In this document: in pieces, positions 10,701 through 22,433 of the stretch | Layout of the letters: each line of letters starts with the position of its first letter | How positions within the stretch are numbered: position 1 is the first letter of the stretch | Assembly (NCBI GenBank): GCA_000827205.1 | Contig: KN832554.1 | Location: forward strand, 1-48,199 | Origin: Plicaturopsis crispa FD-325 SS-3 | Taxonomy: Eukaryota; Basidiomycota; Agaricomycetes; Amylocorticiales; Amylocorticiaceae | Direction of reading: 5' to 3' | Length of the DNA stretch: 48,199 nt | Notes under the pieces: model-generated | Databases searched by the model: none | What the model was told of the DNA's origin: nothing | What the model saw: the letters and a program-made list of their open reading frames with translations, nothing else | Made by a program: the position numbers and the translations under genes

Positions 10701-12266
10701 CCTTCCTCTGGGTGATACTCAAGGAAGCTCTCACGAGGGATTTCCGAGTCGTCGGTGATGAACGCACCCTTCCCTACGACAGTATCTATCTCTGCAAAAC
10801 GCATACTTGGGCCGCGCTGTTCACGCGCCCGCCTTAACCGCTACCGGCGCTCCACCGCGTCGTCGTGACTAGCCTCCCGCCATACCATCACTCCATCTCC
10901 ATCATCGGCGCTATAGGTGCCAGGCTCCAGCTCCCGCCTGTATCTGCTGCCCACCTCCTAACTCTATATTGGCCCCCTTCTGCTTCCGCTCGCGTCGGGC
11001 GAACTTGAAGAACCACTCGCGTGCGGACCATTATGATTGCTGGGAGACCTCCGTCGTTGCCTCCGCACGCGCTGCCAATGGCCATTTTCTCGCGGGCATC
11101 TCCTTCGAGCCCAATCGCCGCCATCGATGGCGGGTAGCGAGCGAGGCGCTTTTTTGGCGCGTGCACCGACATATGCTGGGGTGCTGGGGGCTCCCCCGTT
11201 TCAGCTTGAGCCGCAGAGAAGGCCCTCGCGCCATCTTTACTAAATTGCAGCGATGATTGTCGAGAAATGTAGACTACTATTATTATTACAGTGAGACATG
11301 CCGCCGGTTCCATTTCGTTTGTGGGTAAGTACTTTACGGCTATTTTGATGAGATGCGGGTGGTCCGGACATCAAGCTCGTATACTCTAGGCGATTGGAGG
11401 TGTGAAAGGGAAAAGCGGTACTTGCCTGCGAGGTCACGTTGGGTTCTTTGCTATTGGGGGTAGCTTTTACACCGTCAACCGCGTTAACGCGAATCATATG
11501 CACTTCTCCCTTGTGAGCGGCGTTGCACGGTAAAGTTCGAAGACTCCTAGGAACGTGGAGACGCAAGGCCGAACGCCCGGCATTGCCCTCGAGTACACTA
11601 GCTCCGCTGGTCAGATGCAAAGTTCCCTGTGCATGGCGCCTGTCACCTAGCGCAGGCTGAAAATATTATACAGACGCCCACAGCAGCGCCGCGGGGTCGG
11701 CGGTGCTCGCGATCTGGGGGAGGGAGCTTTTTGCACCCCGAATATAGAGGAGGCGTCGCTGATGGGCAAGGCAGGTAGGCATGATATTTTTTGATGTCGG
11801 ACTCGGGGATGGGTTAGCTTGGTGACGTTGGGACTGTGTAGAGGAGTGCCTGGCTGCTTCGCGGTCTTCGTTGTTCGATGAAAACATTCCCACCGAAGGA
11901 CATCCTTGATCCAACCTTGATAACACAGGTCGCCGTCGTCCGAAAACTATGGGATTCAAAGAAACTGCACAAACGAAGGCGGGCAATGTGCGAGTCTACA
12001 GCATAACGTACTGCCCGGCCATGTCCAGCTGCGCCATTGAACACACTGGAGAGAAAAGGGACTAGGGCGTCAATAAAGAGAACAGAGTCAAGGAGCACTG
12101 CCCGCGAGAATCCCAGACCGAATAGTTGCCTGATATGGAATTACGTATTTTCATTCTAGCCCAGCTTCCCCGCTACGATAGCCTTTGCACCAGAACGCTA
12201 CATAATAAAACTTTGAGTCGTTCGTCGCTGGCCCTTACTCTCTTCCTTCCCTCCGTCGAACAGAAC
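7726..12266. other. Gene-poor stretch of about 4.5 kb
   Basis: No frame longer than about 170 codons and no recognisable domain was found. Short open stretches on both strands overlap each other and lack splice-linked partners. A TATA-like TATATAC occurs near 8264, and a 19-bp unit is tandemly duplicated at 9718-9755. The interval may hold decayed genes or transposon remnants, lncRNA, or the long upstream region of the zinc-finger gene; the sequence does not decide among these. Confidence 0.5.
9718..9755. repeat. Exact tandem duplication of a 19-bp unit
   Basis: CTCGTGGAAGGCCTATCAG occurs twice head to tail without change, so the duplication is probably recent. It lies in the gene-poor stretch and has no flanking array. 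Confidence 0.9.
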
Positions 12267-13943
12267 ATGTCTCCGCACCGTGCATCTACCCTAGACGCCT
12301 CCTCAGGCGCTTTCTACTATCCTCCTCGCACTTACGACGCTACCGTTCCGCAGCCCTCCTCATCCGCCCAATCGCACATGCACGCAGTCTCCAGACCATC
12401 CTCCAGACACCAGTCGCCTACTGCTTCAGAAGGCGGCACCAAAAAGCGCCATATCTGCACCACCTGTGATCGTGCATTCACTACCAGTGGCCATCTCGCT
12501 CGCCACGCGCGCATACACACGGGCGAGCGCAACCACAAATGCCCATTTCCAGGCTGTGAAACGCGCTGCTCGAGGCAAGACAACCTGCAGCAGCAGTGAG
12601 TGCTCCATTTCCTATTTTATGTACTTCTTACGCTTCCTCGACGCGCGCCTTCTCCCGTCGCGTGCGGGGTAACGTTATCCACACGCTGTTTTCTCGTGTC
12701 CCCTCGTAATTTAAAGCGCTTAAAGTGCTTTCACTGTAATATCTAATCGCAACACGACGCCTCGCAATGCTAATCACGCGTGCTCGACAGCTATCGTATC
12801 CACCTCTCTCCGGGCTCCAGACGGAGCTCCAGCTCGGCCACTCGCCAGGCTATCGCGCGTGCGATTAGCGCGGACGCCCATCCTACGATTCCTTCGAATC
12901 GTCGGCCGACTCTACCCGGTGTCTCCTCGATCTCAGGTCTGGTCAGGCCGCAGTCTCCGCCCACAGACCCCCCATCTCTAGAGCAGGCCCACCCGAAACC
13001 ACCTCCCCCTCTTCGCCAACACCAATTATCGCCTCCGCCCGATTCTCCGCCACCACTGACCCAGGCAACGCTTCCGGCTACGGTCCAGCCCCCGCCCATG
13101 TCCGACAGTTCCTCGAGCCGGTCTTCGTCTTCTCCAGATATCCAGTATCCTGAACTTGTGCAGGCCCATGTGTCGACCTCGGCGACCAATGCCCTGGGAC
13201 TAGCCGTCCAGTCCCAGCCGTACCGGAGCGGACCGACGTCGTATCAGGAGCAGTCGCAGTCCGCAAACTACCCCTACGTCGCCCCCTCGCCGATTCCCCC
13301 TCCCGTCATCGCCGCGAACGTCGAATTACACGGAATGAATGGGACCCCATATGCGTACACCCAGGACTTCGACGCCCAGGTCATCTCCCACGGCAACTCG
13401 CCCGTGCAGCACCATCACCATTCAATGCCCAGCGCTTCCTCGTCGCCGTCCATGCCCGCCCAGCTGGCGCTCCCATCGCGGCACTCCATCTCGCATATCT
13501 CGCACCCCCAGCCGCACGTCTACACAGACGCGCACTCCTCTTCCGCCGGGAATTCGCCGCTCAGCTCCACCGGGTCGTCGTCGCACCATTCGCATTCCCA
13601 GGACGCCGGGCCGATGGGCTCCGCGTACCCGATGTTCCACGGGGGCGCGTACCGCGGCGGGAGCGGCAGCACGTACCGCAGCGAGCTCGTGCAGGGCGGG
13701 TACACCCCGGGCCTTGCGGCGCAGTGCGCGGACTCGCCGCCGCCGGTGCTTGCGCCCATACAGCAGGACGAGCGCATGGGGGGCCGCGCGCAGCAGCAGC
13801 AGCAGCACCATGTCCAGGAGTACCTGCACCACCCGCAGCCGTCGAACACGTACCAGTACTACCAGTCGGGCCTGAGCGCGCTGAACCACGGGAACTGGAA
13901 GGCCGAGTACACGATGCGGGAGCGGGGGGCCATCGTCCAATAA
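12267..13943 (+). CDS. C2H2 zinc-finger transcription factor, NRG1-like
   Basis: Two exons (12267-12595, 12791-13943) encode 493 residues. Two adjacent C2H2 fingers are complete: C64, C67, H80, H84 and C92, C97, H110, H114. The second finger is completed only by splicing (CA|C TAT gives His110), which fixes the 195-bp intron. The finger pair with 'FTTSGHLARH', 'HTGERNHKCP' and 'DNLQQHYRIH' resembles the Nrg1/Nrg2 type, DNA-binding repressors in yeasts that act in glucose and filamentation control. The rest is Ser/Pro/His/Gln-rich disordered sequence with a short Gln run near residue 445, as expected for a regulatory region. An in-frame ATG lies upstream at 12126, but the codons between do not look family-like, so 12267 is preferred. 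The target genes are unknown. Confidence 0.88.
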
Positions 13944-14520
13944 AACGCGGGGCCGCGCCGCATAGACCTTTTCCCCACTTCTCGGATTCACCGCCGTCTT
14001 TTCTTTCTCTCTCTCTGTTTTCTTTCTTTCTCTTTCTTGCTGCTTTCCATTGTCAGTGTGTTTGTGCCGCATTCATAGTCCCATGTTCATTCCCCTGCTT
14101 CTCCATCGCCATACATCTCCTCACCTCACCTATCCCTGCATAACCCCCCTCATCGCCTGATATTTAAGCGCCCCGTACATGCATATTACTGTACTGTCAT
14201 GTCGATACGTGGAACACATAGAGCATATACAAACGGATATTGTCGTCATATATACAGCATGTAGGATCGGCTGCGAATAACAACGCATTATTCAAGCCGA
14301 ACGGAGGAGCGAACATGGTTGCGAACATACTCGGTTTCCCCAAACGGGCTCGAGCGACGCGCGATCGCGACGGTGTTTACATTTTGACGCTGAACCCTGA
14401 CGATCGCGCTCGAGGAACTTCGCTCTGCATTTCATTCCATCACGTCTGCCGTTCCATTTCAACGACTATACTTTGTTTGCCTGCTGTGCTGCTGCCGCCG
14501 CGAGATACAGAGACCCTGGA
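13944..14520. other. Intergenic with a pyrimidine tract
   Basis: The 3' flank of the zinc-finger gene contains a CT-rich tract around 13994-14046. The remainder is the probable promoter and 5' leader of the PP4 gene. No other gene was recognised. Confidence 0.6.
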
Positions 14521-16221
14521 ATGCCGAGCGACCTCGATAGGTGAGCACCCAGCGCCCTGGCACACACGGCGCGCACACCGCTCACAGCCTCCCCCTCACC
14601 ATTTCCCGTACCTGGAACAATCCGCCCCGCGTCTATGGGACACCGCCTAAAACCCAAATACGCCTATCCGTTGTACTTGGGACTGTGGAACCCTACCGTT
14701 CAAGCGCAGGCAGATCGAGCAGCTGACGCGGTGCGAGCCCATCTCGGAGGAACAGGTCAAGCGGCTATGTCTGAAGGCCCGGGAGATCCTGATCGAGGAG
14801 GGCAATGTCCAGGTCGTCGATTCGCCTGTGACGGTACGTGTTGCACGAGAACCCTTCCGCTGCGTAGCATCGCATCCTGGAATTTCCACTGACACGGCCG
14901 CATGACCAGATATGTGGGGACATACACGGCCAGTTTTTCGACCTGATGGAACTATTCAAGGTGGGCGGTTTCTGCCCGGAAACCAACTACCTATTCATGG
15001 GTGCGTCTCCTGCGTGCTTCTCCCCCCCCCTTTCGCGAGTTTTGCCAATACCCCATATTTTGTTCACGCACGCACGTACAGGCGACTTCGTCGACCGGGG
15101 CTTCTATAGCGTCGAGACCTTCCTGCTGCTGCTCGCGCTGAAGGTGCGGTTTCCGGAACGGATAACGCTCATCCGGGGGAACCACGAGTCGCGGCAGATC
15201 ACGCAGGTGTACGGGTTTTACGACGAGTGCCAGCGCAAGTACGGGAGCAGCAACGTCTGGCGGTGGTGCTGCGAGGTGTTTGACTACCTCGCGCTTGGCG
15301 CTATCGTCGACGGGCGCGTGTTTTGTGTGCATGGGGGCCTCAGCCCGAACTTGCAGGGCATAGACCAGGTGCGTGCCGCTGCTGCGTCTTTCACGGCATG
15401 CTTAGTGCTGAATACGCCCGCAGATACGCGCCATCGACAGGAAACAAGAGGTGCCGCACGACGGGCCCATGTGCGACCTTCTCTGGTCCGATCCCGATGG
15501 TTGGTGCTACTCTCCTGCGTACTCCTGTCCAGTTCTGATTGTGGCGCCTGCTGACTATAACTATTCTGCCCGTCGCCCGCAGATATAACTGGCTGGGGCC
15601 TCTCCCCGCGCGGCGCGGGGTTCTTGTTCGGGGGCGACATCACGAAGGGTTTCGCGCACCACAACGCGATCGACCTCATCGCGCGCGCGCACCAGCTCGC
15701 GATGGAGGGGTACAAGCTCATGTTCGACCGTACCATCGTGACCGTCTGGAGCGCGCCGAACTACTGTTATCGGTGCGTGCAATTCTTGGACGTGCTTCTT
15801 CTATTCATCTCTGCATCCTTCGGCCACGAGACCGTCGTGTCTTTGCTTTTCCTCCATGTCCGACCGGGGATTCAGAGTATCCTACTCCGGTTGTCATCGG
15901 GGACGGGGTTCCGCTGCTACTCTGTGTTCCTTGAGCAGCACTTAGCGGTGTCTTTAGGGTCTCATATAGCTCACTTCTAACGCCACGATTCTAACGCCAC
16001 GATCACTGACAATATTGCGTGCGCACATAGATGTGGGAACGTCGCGTCCATACTAGAGCTCGACGAGCATCTCGCCCAGGAGTACAAAGTCTTCCAGCAC
16101 GCACCCGCGGTGAGCATCTGTCACTCTCGGGAAGGAAGACGGTTTGATACTGATCGGCCTGTGCCCGCAGGACGTGCGGTCGATACCGACGAAGCGACCG
16201 CCAGCGGATTATTTCCTGTGA
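14521..16221 (+). CDS. PPH3: Serine/threonine protein phosphatase 4 catalytic subunit
   Basis: This is a PPP-family metallophosphatase that removes phosphate from Ser/Thr; PP4 acts with regulatory subunits in DNA-damage recovery and related nuclear processes. Eight exons (14521-14540, 14710-14833, 14910-15000, 15082-15368, 15424-15499, 15583-15772, 16031-16109, 16171-16221) encode 305 residues, close to the usual 307. Catalytic motifs are intact: GDIHGQ (51-56), GDFVDRG (79-85) and GNHE (111-114); the C-terminal DYFL methylation tail is present. The short exon 1 supplies MPSDLDR, matching the PP4 N-terminus, and decides the start. The C-terminal '[14 protein letters not shown]' favours PP4 over PP2A or PP6. 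Intron 6 is long (258 bp) and carries a 14-bp tandem duplication at 15976-16003. Confidence 0.95.
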
Positions 16222-16605
16222 AGCCTTACCCGCACGCGATGCGGCGTGCACAAAATTACTGTAGCGATTAGACCATATCTTGCTGTGTGTTCAACTATGC
16301 CTCTAATGCCATTCCTGGTATAACCGATTGCTCGCGCAGCGACTGACACGGTTGGTATGCTGGCATTTAATTCTCGTATCCGGTACATAAAACATCTAAA
16401 CGCATCGGTACAAAAAGCACACAGGCCACAGGGCCCTTTCGTAAAGAAACAGGTTGGGTGTGGGTGTAGAGACATGATGATGTGTAAGTATGTCAAAGAC
16501 GAACAAAAGGACTTGGGGCTACAGTTTGCGGTGGCGATGAAGTGGATAGAGCAGACAGCACGTATGGAAAGATACACGGGCGAAGGCAGCCACAGGAGCA
16601 CGCGT
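16222..16605. other. Intergenic between convergent PP4c and ARB1
   Basis: This 384-bp stretch contains the 3' flanks of two genes facing each other. No gene or repeat of note was seen. Confidence 0.6.
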
Positions 16606-19027
16606 TTACGTCTTGCCCTTCGCCGCCGTCTTGCTGAATAGTTTCGCCTTCTCGAGCGCAGCGTTACCTGCAGAGCACAACAGCCGTCAGTATACGCTAC
16701 ATAGATAGGAGATCGTCGCATGCGCACTTTGCTTGATCAGGTTCCGCTTGTAGTCGACGATCGATATGTCCTGCTTCGTCAAGTTCTTGATCGTCTTATC
16801 TGCGACCTCCCACAGCTCTTCGGCGACCTGGGAGATGAGACCTGGCGAATGGCGTTAGCAGGGGAGATGGCGCGGTTATACGGCGCTGAACTCACGGAAG
16901 TCGTGGGACACGATCACCACACCGCCCTCGAACTCCTTGATGGCACGAGCCAGGGCATCGATGGAGTCCATGTCCAAGTGGTTGGTAGGTTCATCTGTGG
17001 CGACACAAGGTTAGCCGCAGTGGGAAATATGGGGTTGGGCGATGACGTACCGAGAAGCAGGATGTGGGGGTGTTCCATGGCAAGTTGCGCGAAAACGACA
17101 CTGACGTTTGCTGTGAGCGACATACAAGAGGGATGAGTCGTACAACCTACCGGTTCCGCAGGCCGTCGGAGAGCTGCTTGATGGGCGACGTCTGATGAGG
17201 TCCCGAAAGACCGAAACGACCAAGCTGCGCACGCCATGCCTAAACGATGCCAAACGACATGAATACTAGTACATGCAAACGCAGAGACGACGAGCGACTT
17301 GCCATGACATCCTTCTCAGGGAACTTCTGCGAGAACAGACCTTGGAAGTATTCAATGGGCGACAGGTCGTACGGCAGCTGATCAGCGGAGTGTTGCGAGT
17401 ACTTCGCGAGCTTGAGCGCTGCGTGTTTCGAAACAGTGCCAGCGGACGGCTGCAGCGCGCCAGTGATCAGGTGAAGAAGGGTCGATTTTCCAGCACCGTT
17501 GGCACCGAGGATAGCCACACGGGAGTCCATGCTGTAGACCTCGTGAGTATCACGCATGGTAAGCGGTGAGCGATTCTGCACTTACTCGATACCAAACGAC
17601 AAGTGCTCGTAAAGATACTCCTCCTTCTTGCCTGAGTAGGCGAAGGCAACGTCGTCGAACGCGATGATCGGCGGAGGGAGCTTACGGACATCCTCGAAGT
17701 TGAAGTGGAGCGGCTTTCCAGTCTCGACCTTCTCAATGAGACCGGCCGCCTCCATCTTGTCGATGATCTTCTGCTTCGACTTGGCCTGACGGACAAGATT
17801 CGCGTACGTTCCAGCGGAGGCGATAAACCTGAAGAAGTACGCATCAGGTAGATAGTCAGAAAACAATGTAAAATAGACCGACTTTTTGATGTGCTGAATT
17901 TCCTCCTGTTGCTTGTGGTATGCCTTCATCTGGTTGACTTCGTTCTCCTGCTTCGTCCGGACATAGGTCGTGTAGTTACCGGTGTAGTAGACAAGCTGCT
18001 TCTTCATCGTGAGGTCCATGATGTTCGTGCAAACGGAGTCCATGAAATCCTGAGAGTGGGACGTGATGACGAGAATGTGGTTGTACGTGGACAGGTACGC
18101 CTCGAGCCAGACGACGGCACCGAGATCAAGATGATTGGTAGGCTCGTCGAGGAGAAGGAGATGGGGCTTCACGAAAAGCGCGCGCGCGAGCGCGACACGC
18201 ATGCGCCATCCACCGGACATGTCCTTGGTCGGTTTCTTCATCATCGTCTGCGTGAACCCGAGACCATGCAGGATACTGCCCGCCTTGACCTCGAACGTGT
18301 TCGGGTCGAGTTCCTCAAGCGCCTCGTAGGCGGCGTCCAGCGCGACATCGTCGACGTTGTCCGCCACAGACAGCTCCTCGATGTGCTTTTCGAGCTTCGC
18401 GACCTTCGCTTTTGCGGATGCGACGATGAAGTCGACGGCATTGACATCCGAGGGTTCTGCCTCACCACTGACGAGGTAAATATCGATGTGGTCGGGGATT
18501 TCAATGTCACGGTGGGCGATGGATTCCAGGAATGTCGACTGCGTGCGTTACGTCTATTAGCGTGCAGGTGATCAACATGACCGCGAGGCGCACCTTTCCG
18601 GATCCGTTCTCTCCGAGGAGACCATACCGATTGCCGTAGTTGAGAGAGATCTCTGCACCCTCTATAAGCAGGCGACCGTGGAAGGAAAGCGTATACGAGT
18701 CGATTTTGATGTCGCGGGCTTTGGGATCCGATACGAGAACACCTGCTGCGCTCCTGTTGTGCGTGCATACGATTGTCAGCAGGGGCAACTGCATCTAGTC
18801 ATGCGTTCGACGTACCGCTCCGTTGCCAAATTTAATTTTGCCATCGAGGACAAATCACCGGCACTGCTCGCAGCGGAAACGCTAGTGAGCGGTGTGTTTG
18901 CGGAACTGCCATTGGTAGAACCTGCGGGGGTGGACGTAGAGGTAGATGCAGATGCACCGTTAGACTTGGAAGCGCCCTTTGCGGCTTTCTCTGCGAGCCG
19001 TTTTTGTTTTGAAGCTGAGGGGGCCAT
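16606..19027 (-). CDS. ARB1: ABC-F ATPase ARB1 (ABCF2-like), ribosome biogenesis
   Basis: This soluble ABC-F protein has two ATP-binding cassettes and no membrane segments; yeast Arb1 is essential for 40S and 60S subunit assembly and export. Ten exons (19027-18816, 18753-18594, 18538-17883, 17828-17586, 17531-17303, 17239-17151, 17100-17051, 16994-16896, 16841-16728, 16667-16606) encode 637 residues. Cassette 1 has Walker A GENGSGKS (118-125), signature MSGGW (231-235) and [12 protein letters not shown] (251-262). Cassette 2 has GANGAGKS (433-440), LSDGL (523-527) and [11 protein letters not shown] (544-554). The N-terminus is Ala/Ser/Thr/Lys-rich as in relatives. The intron at 17240-17302 begins with GC (ATG|GCAAGT) and is the only non-GT donor in the gene; the join gives the expected DVMAWR. 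The gene is divergent from the MYND gene. Confidence 0.96.
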
Positions 19028-19247
19028 GTTGGATGGGCGTTGAGTGCAAGATAATCGATGTCGTCGACAGCCACAGAAAGTTTTTGGCCGGCGGAATTAC
19101 CTAATCATCTAATCAGTGATTTCTTCCTCCAATCCTCGGTTTCGCGTTCGCGTTCAAGTCTTGTTCAAGTCGATTGCAACTTACATCGATCTGTCTGAAA
19201 TTACTATCTATTTCACTTCACGAATTACCAGATTACCAGGAGAAAAA
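19028..19247. promoter_or_regulatory. Bidirectional promoter region of ARB1 and the MYND gene
   Basis: Only 220 bp separate the two start codons, which point away from each other, so the region must carry both promoters or overlapping ones. No TATA box in good context was seen. The assignment is positional. Confidence 0.55.
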
Positions 19248-21080
19248 ATGTCGGCGACGATAGGGCGAGTGCCGCCCCAGCTCACCTGGGTACACCAAGC
19301 TTGCTTCAAGTGCTTCAAACAACCCGACGACAACGGCGGCGCCGATTTAAAGCGTTGCTCGGGCTGCCACAGGGTGTCTTACTGTAGCACAGGTGTGTGA
19401 TATCAAGCGCGTCGACGCGTTGTCCTGACCCATCTCTGATTTGTGCGAAAGATTGCCAAAAGAATGACTGGCGTACGCATAAGGGATTTTGCAAAGCATA
19501 CGCAGATCTCGAGCGAGACACGCTATTCCGTACGACGTCAAGTTTCTCCCGACCCACTGAGCCATCGGATCATTATGACTCACTTCATAACCACACCGAA
19601 GCGCAGGCTCAGAATAAGCAGCGTCTACTGGAACAGCGGCTCAGGAGACAACTCACTGTCCCCGAGAGGAACCTCGTCGGCTGGGAACCGCGCTGCGTAG
19701 CCTGGTAGGTGCTTGTGCATATACGTACTTACCGATAGTGCTCACGAACCGCGACTCTGATGATAATATAGCACATGGACAGACCAGGACTTGCGCATGG
19801 AAGGCGTCGCCCGAACACTGCGCCCATGCCTGGACTGTAAGATCTCGTTCTTCTGCAGCGACGAGCACCGCGAATGGGCACGCGCGTCGCACGCCGAGAA
19901 GCCGTGCGAAGATGGCGGGCCCGACGGCCTCTCGCAGTGCGCGCTCAACCGCGAGGTCTTGCAGAACCTGCACTTCGCGGACATCATGGCCGGTGCAGAT
20001 GCGGGTCCGTTCACTTGGGTCCCCGAGCGCGTATGCACAGCCTGGACGTCGCTGGAGGGGAAGACCTGGTCCGGCGAGTATGCAGCGGACCTTAAGGCGG
20101 GATTTCGTATCCAGGAAAACACGGTCCCGCCATTCGTTCGTGGCGCATCGGGACCGTTGTCGATACCGCTGACAATACTCTGGGCGCTCGAAAAATTAGT
20201 CGACGGCACGGCGTGGACACATAGTAAGGACCTGACGGTTCATGTGCGTAGAGCCCAACTCTCAGATCCACCTGGTGCTTACATCAGATGCATGCGACAG
20301 ATTATCGGTGCGAGCCAAGAGGAACTCGGAATGTCGTCCGTGTTCGAGGAAATATTGCACAGACTTCCTGAACTGAAAAATCTCAAGGTCTACTCTCTTT
20401 CTCACCTAGGAACTCAACATTGACCGTTCAATACTTCTAGGTTGTCCTCATCGGTCCTGACCTCGCGCTGATCGGTGCGCCCCTTAACAGAGCTATAGAT
20501 ATCGAGAACTGCCCGTTAGTCTCATCCGCAAACCAATCTAACTCGCACTCACAATACGAACTTGCGCAGAAACTGCCGCCGCCAAAATCGCAAAAGGGTA
20601 CATATCTTGCACGCAAAGTACGTTTCCATCATTCTTCTTGTTTCACAGAACGACTTCAATGATGACTCGACCCCAGCACGTACCACGACTTCGTGCGACG
20701 AGGCGTAGGTTTCACCGTCCCCGGCATTGCAGTAGCGTTCAACTCGGGGATGGGCATGGAGGACAAAGCCTCTTGGAAAGAATCCGTGAAAGTCCTCGTC
20801 GAAAAACATATCCCGACGCTCTTCACCGTGCGTTCCCCTTAAATCCAAGTTGTTCCCTTTCGCCTTTCACCTACTTACTGACCGCGGCGTTTTGCAGTCG
20901 TACAACAAAGAAGAGACGATCGCAGACGCGCAGGTCCTGCGCTCCGCGGGTGCGCAGCTCGTCCCGGGACTAGGCCCGGAGACGATGAATCCTTGGGGTA
21001 GCCTTTTCGCGCGCACAGAGCCCAACAAGGTGTGCGGATTTTATGGCAACAATCGGTGGCTCGCTGGGGGTTTCAAGTGA
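19248..21080 (+). CDS. MYND zinc-finger protein with MSS51-like C-terminal domain
   Basis: Seven exons (19248-19392, 19452-19704, 19772-20387, 20441-20514, 20570-20617, 20677-20827, 20898-21080) encode 489 residues. The N-terminal MYND finger is complete: C19, C22, C37, C40, C46, C50, H58, C62; C50 depends on the first splice. A second Cys/His cluster (CLDCKISFFC, then HREW and a later C) follows around residue 145. The C-terminal half fits the MSS51-C type domain: 'VVLIGPDL', 'IENCPNC', 'TYHDF', 'VAFNSG' and a final 'GFYGNNRWLAGGF'. Yeast Mss51 is a mitochondrial translational activator, but many fungal paralogues with this layout have no known role, and no clear mitochondrial presequence is seen. 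MYND fingers usually bind proteins. Confidence 0.88.
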
Positions 21081-22433
21081 GTTTCATGTTCCCTCTACCC
21101 TTCGTCTTTGTGAGCTCTTGAGCCTGCGATGGACTTTTGAGAGGCCACACGGAGCTGGTATGTCTTTTTGATAGAACGAGTACACATACGGCGTATTATA
21201 ATATGTATTGTAGCGTCGCGCTGGTCGTAGAGCATATATATAATCCCAGTGAATAATACAACAAATGTATCAACTCTTGCTCTTCTGAATGGATGCTTCA
21301 AGGTCCGTCCAACCTGAGGAAAGCACAGTTTGTTCCGTATGAAACTTGCCGCCTTGTACAAACCAGTGCCATCAGCCATCCCGCATAGTGATTTTCAAGC
21401 ACTGGACTCATCGGCATAATTCATCCCTGTACGCCTGGATAAATACATTGTGAAGAATGAGCGAGCAATATTGATGGTGCTCACACATGGCTTGCAACTT
21501 TGGAATACCTCTCCCGTGTAAACCGGGATTTGGGCATCTGCTCTTGCCCGCCCGACTTCGTTCGATTTCCCCGTAGATCATCCGTACGCTGATCACGCTC
21601 TGCTCGCTGCGGATGCTGTCAATAGTCGCAGGGTTGTCCGTTGATCGCAAAAGACGAAGGCATGATAGTTGCCACGGCGTCAACGCTTCCCGGTTGCTTT
21701 GTGCATTTCGTACTCGCGCGCACTGCATAGGTAGAACCGCGTGAGAGGCGTGTCAGTGCGATCAGTAGAATGGGAAACGTACCGCTGAATGAGATCGTAG
21801 TAAGGTGCGTAGCTGTATATCATCACAACTAAATCACTGGAGGAGAATAGACGAGAACTCATCATCGACGTGCAGCTTGCGCTGGGCAGTTCCTATTATG
21901 TTTAGCATTTAGGGTCGTAGCATTTAGGGTATGGTGGCGACGAACGGCGGGCTTGAGAACATCGTCGAAACGGATCAATAGTTCTCGAAGTCCTGAATGC
22001 AAAGACTCGCCGAGGCTGGGGATAGTTCCACGACGAGCGACTTTGAAGTTTGAATGCTATAGCTAGTCGATGGGGGACACTGATTTCCGCGCGATGAATC
22101 AAATTTCGAGGCGATCGGTCACGGCATCCAATGCAGAGCTGGATCTTGAGCTGTGGCTGCAGATGGCATGCGGCTCTGGCGACGTAAAAACCCGGGGCTT
22201 TACTAGCGATACCTGCTTCAGCTCCCACCGAGCTCATTGACAGCGGAATCAAGCAAAAAACAAGATTGGCATTTGTGTCGCGATATACAGTCGGTGGCAA
22301 GAAAGTAACTGAAAAATATGTTAGCCTTATAAAAGTGGCGGCTGGAGCAATGCGACTTACTACAATCAAGATGGGATAGCATCGCGGGGAAATACACCAC
22401 TAGGACAGGGCTGGCCAGCTGGAAGGCAAGTTT
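21081..22433. other. Intergenic, no gene recognised
   Basis: This 1.35-kb stretch has only short unrelated frames and AT-rich patches (for example around 21190-21260). A 14-bp direct repeat, TAGCATTTAGGGT, occurs around 21903 and 21918. Confidence 0.5.

Noticed and set aside
10622-10804. Minus-strand 60-codon frame (MRFAEIDTVVGKGAF...)
   Set aside because: Looks protein-like but is isolated, has no splice-linked partner and no family I recognise; the opposite strand is equally open.
13422-14072. 216-codon minus-strand frame opposite the zinc-finger gene
   Set aside because: It is the antisense shadow of GC-rich Ser/Pro/His codons in the real exon.
21081-22433. Small frames upstream of the F-box-like genes
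   Set aside because: None shows a domain, conserved motif or splice link.
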